From NCBI GenBank assembly GCA_030248295.1, contig JASANH010001575.1, positions 1 to 64,000 of the forward strand: a stretch of DNA of 64,000 nucleotides, written 5' to 3'. Source of the stretch: Mesodorylaimus sp. YZB2_4. Lineage: Eukaryota > Nematoda > Enoplea > Dorylaimida > Dorylaimidae. A model generated the notes under the pieces. The model saw only the letters and a program-made list of their open reading frames with translations, did no database searches and was not told where the DNA came from. The translations under genes and the position numbers were made by a program. This document shows positions 55,552-64,000 of this stretch, piece after piece; the stretch's first letter is position 1; each line of letters opens with the position of its first letter.

Positions 55552-58500
55552 ATGGCAAAGCCCGGTAAGAAAATTTCATTTAACATTAACTCCCGGAAAG
55601 GGTTTTCGCAGTTTTCGCAAGTTGGGCCTCGATTTTCCACGGAAAATCGAACAAATTTTGCGATTCGATGCGAGACTTCCACCCGAACACCTTTTAAAGC
55701 CGACATCTTTTCTTTCAGAGATCAAGTCTGTCACGTTCTACAACCGGCACGGCATCAAGAACAGCCTGACCGAAGAAGGTGGCGTCGCCAAAATCGTCGC
55801 GAAGCTCGATGGGGCCAAGTGCACCACGTCCATGGATCTGGTCGATGAAAACGGCAAAGTCGTCCAAACGGAAAAGTGCGACTCGGATGGTCGGGCCACG
55901 TTCAATCTGGCAATGACGAGCGACACCGAGTTCAACAAGTACTACGTCAAGTACAACGGCCAAGTGTCGAAACCATTCAAGTACGAGTACCGGACCTGTA
56001 AGTAGAGTGCTTTGTCTGGGATGGGACTCACAGAGGCTGGGCCTGGGAGACCGTCGACCTGAGAGGTAGTGGTCCATCGGCTAGCAGGGTGTGGAGTAGT
56101 GGGAAAACTAGATTCTTTCAAGGACGGGGCCGACGGGTCTGCTCTGCCAGGGCGCAAATCATGTTAGGCCGACTGTCCTGGGAACGATCATGAGTGATTT
56201 CCTCCAATTTTGCTGAGGGGCCATCATGAAATTTTTTTCAGGCGGCAAGAACGAGACCGCCGGGTGCGCCGAAGGCAAGTACTGCTACGTGACCAAGAAC
56301 GGGGTGACGTGCGAGATCGACGTCAAGACCTGCGACAACCAACACGGCATGGCCCCGAAGACGAAAATCTGCGGTGGAACGTCGGAATCCGACTCCGTGT
56401 GCCACTCGAACGCGAAAGACGACTACGGCAACGCCTGGGCCGAGCAAACGGGATCCTGCTCTGGAAAAGGTGAGTCAGAGTTGTATTCACCACCTTTGTT
56501 TAAAAACGGATTTTGTGTTTCAGGAAAGACTCCCCACATCTCGTACGATGGGAAACCGGTCAGGGTGAACGACGTCATCGAAGTGACCGACAGCAATCAG
56601 CAGCCCGAGATCGAGTGCCCGCAAGGTAGCTCCGGCGACGACGCCGAGCTGGAATGTGAATGGATCGTCGACGGCAAAGAAGTGCCGGCCAAAATCAGTG
56701 CGGAGAAATGCAACAAAGGCCTGAAAGCACCATTCCCAGAAGACTTTTTCAAGAAGCCAAACGTCGGAATCCTCAAGTGCAAGCTGAAGAAAGGCGAAGA
56801 AACAACCACCACGCACGCTCAATTCGTCCAGACTGGTAAGTCGTGCCCCCCGAATTCGGACAGCCAGCACTAATCCCCTTTGCTTCTTCAGGAGGCGGCG
56901 AGCTGAAGGCCGAGGCGACCGCGAGCACTGACGGCAAGACTGCGGAACTGATGGAATGGAAGCCGACGTCGGATCCCCCTGACGAGTTCAGCGACCTCAT
57001 CTGCGAGACCACGACCCCGAGTGGCAAGAAGATCATGGTAAGTTGCCCAGGGGTACTGTCCCCATAACTAGAGTAGTAACCCCATCCTTTTCAGGGCCGG
57101 ACATTCAAGCCCAATGAGCCGGGACGGTTCCACGGCGACTGTTGGACGAAGTACAACGGCGACGGCCCCAACAACAACATCAGGAGCGGGTACAAAGGCA
57201 TCTTCGATCGGGAGGGCGCTTGGGGTAAGGATGGAAAGCGGCTGTCCAGGCTGAGACTGCATTCGCTTTTTTGCAGATGGCATCGGGACGTCGATTCCGG
57301 ACATGGTCACCACGACCGACGACAACATGACCAAGTACATCTACCTCGGCGTCGGCATTATCATCGTCGTTGTCGGGGCCATCCTCGTCGCCGTGATCAT
57401 CTACAAGGTCAAGCAGCGTCGTCGTCAGACTGGTAAGCGACTGACTTTTTCTGCCAAACCTGGCAATTAAAGAAATGTTTTCAGCCAAACGAGACCCGGA
57501 AAAGGCTCTGCCGAGCAAGAAGAGTGTGCAAGTGGACCGCCCGCGAGTCATCTACGTCCAACCTGTCGCCCAACCATCGGTCCCGTTCCCGCACGGCGCT
57601 GTGCAGCAGAAGGAAGATCACAATTCGAACGAGTTCCATCGACCCGGCAGCTCCTGCACAGTAGCCCAAGTGACCAACGAGCTCGGCCGTTGCAAGAAGG
57701 TGAAAGATCGGGAAGAGATGCGCAAGATCATCGGCTCCGGCGTCGAAGTGGACGTGAAGGACGGCGATGTGGTGAAGATGAAAACGGCTTCGGGGCGTGT
57801 GATGAAGGTGCGAATGTCAACTCAAGTCGGCGGGTTGAATGCCAACGAAGTGCAAGGCTACTACGAAGGCAGCACGATCTTCGTGGGCTCGATTCCGAAG
57901 GGCGATGCTGAAACCATCCTCGACTTCCTGCACACCCTCGTCGAGAAGAATCATGTAAGTTATGTTGTTTCAGCTCCTTCACCAAACACATGAATTGCTT
58001 GCAGGTCGGCACGTTCGTGATCAACGGAGCTCTGCCAAGTGGCCATCTGCTGCTGCCCAAGAGTGGGAATCCGCCTCCCTTCGAGATTCGCGGCAAGAAG
58101 GACAACGTGTGGTGCCAATGGGTGCAGTGCATCAATGAATCCGGGTTCACGATCGCCAAGCTGGCCATGGACTTCAGCACGGAGTTCCCTCAGGGCGGAA
58201 CCGAGGTATTTGTGAGTTTTTCAAGTCAGAATCCCAGGATTGACTGTTTCTTTCCAGGTCGACATTCTGTACATGAAGCACCTGCCCGATCCTTCGAGGG
58301 AGACTGACGTCCTGAAGAACGCCAAGAAGATCGACCACGCCGTCTACTGCATGGCCAATCAAGCCGATCGCCAACGCCCGAATGTGGCCCTGCTGTGCCG
58401 AGACGGGCTGGTCTACGCTCCGACGGACGCCGTGACCATCCTCAACTACCAGGCCTGCCTGCACAACAAGTGGTCGGCAATGAATCTGAACGACATGATG

Positions 58501-58888
58501 GACAAGGTCGGCAAATCGCGCGTGGGAGCCTTCTCGGTGAAAAAGATGGGCGAAATCAAGGTCTTCAACATGAAGTGGCTGATGCTCGGGACTCTGCGCG
58601 AGCTGTTCGACGCGTGCTCGAGGGGAGGTAAGTTGGTCCGATGCCCCTTTGACTGGTCCCTGACCCGCGGTCTCCTTACCAGGACCAGCTGGTGGCGGAG
58701 TGGTGCGTCAGACTGGCGGAGGGCCGAAGTTGTGGCCGTGCGAGCAGTCGGACCTGATGTCGAGCGTCAAGTCGAGCGTGAAGTCGAGCGTGAAGAAATT
58801 CTCGCTGTTCACCAAACCCCCGCGTGTGCCGAAAGAACGTGGCCAGTCGCCGAGGGCCAGTCGTGGGCGAAGCCGAGACGGGAACTGA
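55552..58888 (+). CDS. Gene B: receptor-like protein with a degenerate (pseudo) tyrosine phosphatase domain
   Basis: Eleven exons: 55552-55564, 55719-55997, 56242-56469, 56524-56835, 56892-57037, 57095-57224, 57277-57432, 57485-57954, 58005-58211, 58258-58627 and 58683-58888 (838 codons plus stop). Same design as gene A: N-terminal domain identical over exon 2, Cys-rich module, Ig-like domain (residues 174-277), transmembrane helix 390-412 and a phosphatase-like region of about 500-770. LPD (656-658) stands where WPD should be. In the signature loop Cys694 is followed six residues on by Tyr700 instead of Arg. The basic tail (SSVKSSVKSSVKKFSLF) has a three-fold SSVK repeat. Differences from A: a normal GT donor in intron 3, an exon 3 three nt shorter, clustered replacements in exons 3-4, and an earlier stop (TGA where A has TTA). 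No signal peptide in this model. Confidence 0.87.
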
Positions 58889-59008
58889 GAAGACGAGACG
58901 ACGAGGTGGTGATGGCGGGTGATCAGGTGATCAGGTGTGTGCAGACTCGCTCGATGACTAACCATGGCTGCATGTTCTGATGGCCATCTCTGCTCGAACA
59001 TGTTAGCA

Positions 59009-59014
59009 AATAAA
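59009..59014 (+). promoter_or_regulatory. Polyadenylation signal of gene B
   Basis: AATAAA 120 nt past the stop codon, in the same context (TTAGCAAATAAAAATGTG) as after gene A. Confidence 0.65.
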
Positions 59015-59699
59015 AATGTGAAACACCAGCATGTGTCCTGACCTCGCGCGAGCGGGTGCTGTGTTGGACTCATGCGGAGACTGAGGATGGAAGGGCGCGT
59101 TGGCGAGGGATGAGCATTAAGGAGACTGTGGCACGCCAAGGGCAAAAGCGCATGCCAGAGTGACCCCTTCTGGAACTGGGCCACTTTGATGTGCGACGGG
59201 CAGTCACTTCAGATTCTGGGTGGGACATTGTGTCAGCACGGGACTGAGGTCTCCTCATCGCAGATGCTACTCATGCCGTTCAGTGTAAATCGAGGAGTGA
59301 AATCCTTCGCCAATCGTAGGACAAGCCAGTCGACGGCCTTAGCCACAGGAACGAACTTCTAACTGATGGGCGCAGGTAAGGTATGCACGCTCGCTACAAG
59401 AGCAAGGAAGACATGCAGATGAACCACGTGGTCTGCGACTCATGAGCACGCTCTTCGATAACTGTGCACCTGCCGAGGCAGACGACGACCCCAGCAGACA
59501 GTCGATCCATCTTTGCCATCATCGCAGCAGCCTTGGATGCCATGAGCTATTCTGCTGTGATGCAATCTCGTCCATGACCACACGAGGGTCTGGTGGCTGG
59601 ACACACCTTCAGCAAACAACGTGGCTGGTCGGATTAGGATTACGATGGTCAGTGCATGTCAGAAATCTGTCCTCGTTTGGAGATGCTCCCGGTGGCCAC

Positions 59700-60140
59700 C
59701 ACTTTCGGACACCCAACACACGTGAAGCAATCGAATGCACATGACACAAAAATGAAACACAGCAAGCCAAGGTGCAGTGAGCATATCACAAAGGAATTGT
59801 ACCGGCCAGTCTAATAATACAATAACCTTATCCCGAGAAAAAAATTCCATCATTTCAGAACTAGATTCAATAGACTATCTGGCTTCACTCCACAAAGGAT
59901 ATAACAAGCAGCCAAAGAAGCTCAGCAATTATCGAAATGCCCTCACTGCCCAGGTCCGCCCTATGAACTGCCATTTTCATGCGTGCCATTCGTGGCTGTG
60001 GTCTCTTTGAGCATTGTCGTCTTCCATTCGTGGGCGTCTGAAAAAGGGGGCACTCACACAAGCTATTCACTATCATTCCATCTATTTTCCTGTTAGCCTG
60101 CTGCACGCACTTTTTCTGCAAACATCGACCCCAAAAATCT
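59700..60140. other. Spacer between duplication arm B and the IVNS1ABP homologue
   Basis: No gene recognised. In arm A the matching position is joined directly to a kelch-exon fragment, so this spacer and the 3' part of the kelch gene are missing there. Confidence 0.45.
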
Positions 60141-60142
60141 GT

Positions 60143-63100
60143 TTATAGAATTCGAAACTTTGATGGCATCACAACTTTTATCGTTGCAGTTTCACCTGTC
60201 AGGCACGGCCAACAGGAAAACACAAATAGACCTTTCCCTACCTTCATCCAAATATTCTATCGAGTTCAAGAATTTTCCATTAAATCCTCCCACAGCGTAG
60301 AGTCGATCTCCCTTCTCCATCGTCACCACCACCGCCCTCACGTTGTCTCGAGGTGTGGTCAACGGCGGGCCCGGACGCCAACTGGCCTGCGGGTCCGCCA
60401 AGTCCAGCACTTCTACACTGCACAAGGCCTGCGTTCCGTCACACCCGCCCACAACGTACAGCTGATCTAAAAAAGCCCAGATTGTTCCATCTCGCAAAAA
60501 ACTACAACAAAAGCATGTCGTACCTTTCAGGACTGTCGCACTGCACCCTCGTCTGGCCACGCCCAATGGCGGCAACAATCGCCACGTATTCGTTTCGGGA
60601 TCGTAGCACTCGACCGTATTCGTGCAGCTCCAACTATCGAGACCACCCGCAGCAACGATCTCGTTGGCCAGAGCGCAGCACCCAGCTTGGTAACGGGCTA
60701 CAACGATGAGACACCAGTCAGGCAGGACCACGTCTCGTCCAATCACCATCCAGCATCGACCTGCTCTGATGAACTTTCTTTCGTCGATTAAGGACACCCC
60801 AGTCAGGAGGGAGGCGTTGCAAGATATTTTAGCGGGAATTCAAAATTCTGATCAGGATCGGTCGATGTTGGAACCCTCCCGCATCTTACCATGCTGCATT
60901 GGTGCGATCGATGTCCAAACATCCGCCACGCAATCGTACCGTTCGCACAACTTCAACGGACGCTGCCATTGAACTCCCCCCACAGCGTACACGTAGCCGT
61001 CTGACGAGGCGGCCACGCCTGAAACCTCACCCCGTCATGACGCATCACACCGCACCCCATCTCATACCGTGATTCGAACGGGCATTGACCATCGGGGCGA
61101 TCTTCTTCCAATCTTGAACTTCCGGGTCGAAACATTCAGCCGTGTTCAAATCGCGCGACCCATCCGATCCGCCGACAGCATAGACCTAAAACCACACTAA
61201 TGACCACCACTCGTCAAAACCCAACCTCACTGCCCACCTTATCATTGACCACAGCAGCAGCGAAACGTCCTCTTTCCTTGCTCATCAACGGCAATCTGGT
61301 CCACGAATTCGACGATGGGTCATACTGTTCAACACTGTTTAAACATTCGCCTCGATCGTACCCGCCTGAAAAAGACAGACTGCAATTCAAGCACTCGGAC
61401 TTCGATTCATGGCGATGCCAGGAAATGGTCTTGGGATCCCGCGAGTTCCCTCCAGTACGGCCATGCTCCCCAATCTCACTTACCGCAGACTAACAACTTG
61501 CCACGCAAGCAAACGGCACCCACCGAACAACGCGGCATCTCCATCGTGGCCAATGGCGTCGGCGCATCCACCTGTCCGACCTGTTGGATGAATTCGCCAT
61601 CGCTTAACACCACACCGCCATCCATAACGTGAATACTCAAGGCGGCCAGCTGACGGCGAATCACAGCCAACGCTGTACAATAGCTTTCTAAAAAAGCAAA
61701 CTCCATGAACTTTCCTTATCTTCCGTCACTATCACGGAATTCCCTTTCACCGCCCTTATAGCTTCACCCATGACGTCCTTATACACACCTCTATCAATTA
61801 TGAGCCCTTATCAATCTCTCTTATTAAACGCCACATCATTATCAGCACCTTATTAGCCCCATAGGCATTTTACGATCACTTACCAATCCCGTATCAACCA
61901 ACACCACTCCTTATCAGCAGCTTCTATCACCAACAGTCCGTATTAACACCCATAACCCATCAGTCCTTATCTACACCCTCTATCACCAACAGTCCTTATC
62001 AGCAGTCCCATAACCCATCAGTCCTTATCAGCAGTCCCATAACCCATCAGTTCTTATCAACATCCCCTATCACCATCAGTCCTTCTCAGCAGTTCCATAA
62101 CCCATCAGTCCTTATCAGCAGTTCGATAACCCATCAGTCCTTATCAGCAGTTCCATAACCCATCAGTCCTTATCAGCAGTTCCATAACCCATCAGTCCTT
62201 ATCAACATCCCCTATCACCATCAGTCCTTATCAGCAGTTCCATAACCCATCAGTCCTTATCAACATCCCCTATCACCAACAGTCCTTCTCAGCAGTTCCA
62301 TAACCCATCAGTCCTTATCAGCAGTTCCATAACCCATCAGTCCTTATCAACATCCCCTATCACCAACAGTCCTTATCAGCAGCCCCATAACACACCCACC
62401 CTCATTATCTTTCTCCCATGACTCAGCAACCCTTATCTGCAGTCTAATCACCTACACTTCCTTATCATAGACTTGTCTTACCAGAAGTGCGCAATATGGC
62501 AATGACCTTCCACTCGACCTCCTCACTCTCCGAACCAACCGAATTCATACTCTCAGTCGACGACACGCGACCAATCGTTTGAGCTTTTGGTCCAGGACTA
62601 GCCAACACCGGAACGTTCGTTTTACCTGAACCAATCAATACCCAACCTCAAAACATATTAAAATACCAGAAAACCAAATTGTTCTTACTCCTCGTCTTCG
62701 ACACTGTCGCCAATTGAACACTGCTTCGTCGACTCGATTTCCTATAATCTTGAATCAAGTCGCTCGACGCAGCCGCCGTACCATCGTCCAAATCACGACA
62801 ATCCTGCAGCGTCATATCAGCGTCCAAGTACAACATGTGCGTCTGAAAATATGCAATCTTCAACCACATGTTCTCCATCCCAATCATCCCTGGGACACCC
62901 CGGCTAGTCAGCACAGTCAGGCGCCCACACCAGATGAACAGCACCCACTCCCAATTAGTGTTTCAGGTGGCTTAATTCGGTCAGACCTTCACATCACAGC
63001 GCATTGTTTGGTGTACAAATACAAGACCCAGATGTTACATTGGGACAAAAAATAGGAATCTCCACGAATCCGAGCCAGCTCACCTTTTCAGTCAGCATTT

Positions 63101-63946
63101 CCATTCTGAACACGGCATGCTCTGGTAAATCCTTTACAAGCTGCTGCAACCAGTCCAGCACTTTCTCGCCCAATCGACGTTCCTCCCTGACCAAACTGGT
63201 CACGTCCGATCGAGAATTACTGACTGATATGACCACCTCGATCTGAAAATACAAACATGCATCTTTTCTTATCACATTCTGTGCAGACACATAATTCACC
63301 AAGATTTTCCACCACCTAGTCCTGGTGCTGTCTGCATTGGCGAAGTGTAGTGTGAGATGGGCCACCTATTGGAGGGGAGCTCTCAGCCACCGTGCCCCAG
63401 TCAGGCGCCAGGAATGCTTTCCTCCTTTCGACAGAAGAAGCCACGACCTCGTCGATCTTCCCGAAAGGAAGACCTCCCCTCCAATAAAAGGGGGCCATCT
63501 CACACCAGGAATGGCTAGTCATGCCGGTGCTAAACTAGGCCCCAGACAGCGGAACATTGGCGCACCCAGTGATTTGATGTAGACTTACACCTTCATGGAT
63601 GGCCCGACACAAGGTACGTGACGTAACGTGGCTTGGCATGCGCAGGAGGGATACCTCCGACTGGAGCAAGGCAAGTCTTGCAGCTGAAAGATCAACCCGA
63701 CGGGCTGATGTTTCCCAGCCGCAGGAACTCGCCTTCGCCTTCCAGGCGCCGTTGTTGGAGCAGCAGCGTTGTCATTGGCCCCTTTCCTTTTCAATACACC
63801 AAAATCCATTCTCCTCACCTGTACTGACGGCAAAGTCAAAAACTCTTTGCTATTTTGAAAAATCTCCGCAAAATTGTCTTGGATATAAGCGTCCACTTTG
63901 ATGGCCAACATTGAATCGTTCGCACGATTTGCGCATCGACGAAAAC
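60143..63946 (-). CDS. IVNS1ABP: BTB-BACK-kelch protein, IVNS1ABP (NS1-BP) homologue, 5' end outside the window
   Basis: Eleven exons are visible, high to low: 63946-63819, 63242-63084, 62872-62689, 62625-62482, 61687-61484, 61365-61238, 61185-61068, 61018-60890, 60697-60524, 60466-60242 and 60195-60143. The family acts as a cullin-3 adaptor and as an actin- and RNA-processing-associated factor. Visible parts are the BACK region (NSKEFLTLPSVQ), a linker ending EVEWKVIAILRTS, and six kelch repeats: CGGYDRGECLNSVEQYDP, VYAVGGSDGSRDLNTAECFD, YVYAVGGVQWQRPLKLCERY, AAGGLDSWSCTNTVECYDPE, LYVVGGCDGTQALCSVEVLD and LYAVGGFNGKFLNSIEYLDE. SWSCTNTVE and GVARRG match IVNS1ABP specifically. The BTB domain must lie beyond 64000. 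The start of exon 62872-62689 and the tiny last exon (ends KVVMPSKFRIL) are the least certain. Confidence 0.88.
61700..62470. repeat. IVNS1ABP intron with tandem array containing CTTATCAGCAG
   Basis: From about 61780 to 62460 the plus strand repeats units such as CCATCAGTCCTTATCAGCAG followed by TTCCATAAC, with a period of about 28 nt and variant units (CCTTATCAACATCCCCTATCACCA). On the coding (minus) strand the motif reads CTGATAAGGACTGATGGG, the same CTGATAAG core as in the LHX2/9 introns. Confidence 0.85.
63625..63750 (+). repeat. Dispersed repeat family B, diverged member
   Basis: In the intron before the 63242 exon: ACCTCCGACTGGAGCAAGGC, AAGTCTTGCAGC, GATCAACCCGACGGGCTGATG (hairpin core) and TTTCCCAGCCGCAGGAACTC. 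It follows the order of family B with a different 5' part. Confidence 0.55.
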
Positions 63947-64000
63947 CTAAAACAACAAAAAAATAGAAATTCCTCGCGCATTCTCGCACTAAACAACAAC

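Larger units (their letters stand above)
53113..59700. repeat. Inverted segmental duplication, arm B
   Basis: This arm is the reverse complement of 22040-28637, with the same content in opposite order and orientation. The inner boundary is at TTTTGAGAAGAG (53113). The outer boundary is near 59695, where GGAGATGCTCCC is the last shared block. Confidence 0.9.

Noticed and set aside
22040..59700. Dismissing the two arms as a haplotype misassembly
   Set aside because: The arms are inverted, have different flanks, and differ by clustered changes and an indel in exon 3, so a true duplication is the better reading. Long reads are needed to settle it.
61780..62460. CRISPR array
   Set aside because: The repeats are variable, the spacers are themselves repeated, and the array is inside an intron of an animal gene.

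Overview
The window is eukaryotic nuclear DNA, almost certainly from an invertebrate animal. The coding sequences are cut by many GT-AG introns, most of them only about 45-60 nt long, and the recognisable genes are metazoan: an LHX2/9 (apterous-type) LIM-homeobox gene, a TRPM cation channel, an IVNS1ABP-type BTB-kelch gene, an OTUD6-type deubiquitinase and the exosome subunit RRP4. I cannot place the phylum from this sequence alone. Exon joins were worked out by hand. Reading frame and intron phase were checked for every join, and each complete gene sums to a whole number of codons.

Layout. 1-5.5 kb: non-coding, with tRNA-derived SINE copies and a decayed LINE 3' end. 5.5-10.3 kb (+): LHX2/9 gene with introns rich in CTGATAAG motifs. 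10.87-12.01 kb: a Mutator-like element with long inverted ends and a 9-bp target duplication, ending 46 nt before the RRP4 start codon (12.06-14.14 kb, +). 14.2-22 kb: repeats plus broken copies of exons from three genes of this same window (RRP4, membrane-protein gene C, IVNS1ABP). Gene C lies at 17.6-19.6 kb (-). 22-28.6 kb and 53.1-59.7 kb: the two arms of a large inverted segmental duplication. Each arm carries one copy of the same 11-exon membrane-protein gene (A on -, B on +). 28.6-34.1 kb: transposon remains, including a FLYWCH/MULE transposase invaded by a second one. 34.1-38.7 kb (-): pseudogene D of the same membrane-protein family, split by a DNA transposon. 39.2-49.3 kb (-): TRPM. 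49.5-51.8 kb (-): OTUD6. 60.1-63.9 kb (-): IVNS1ABP homologue, whose 5' end runs off the window.

The most interesting content is the local family A/B/C/D. A, B and D encode a Cys-rich extracellular region with an Ig-like domain, one transmembrane helix, and an intracellular domain that aligns with receptor protein tyrosine phosphatases. In all three the signature loop keeps its Cys but has Tyr where the catalytic Arg should be. C shares the N-terminal domain and has a transmembrane helix, but it replaces the phosphatase-like part with a short acidic tail. I read this as a lineage-specific set of receptor pseudophosphatases and decoy-like relatives, spreading and decaying by segmental duplication and transposon insertion. 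TRPM, OTUD6, RRP4, LHX2/9 and IVNS1ABP look like ordinary conserved genes with no evident functional link to one another.
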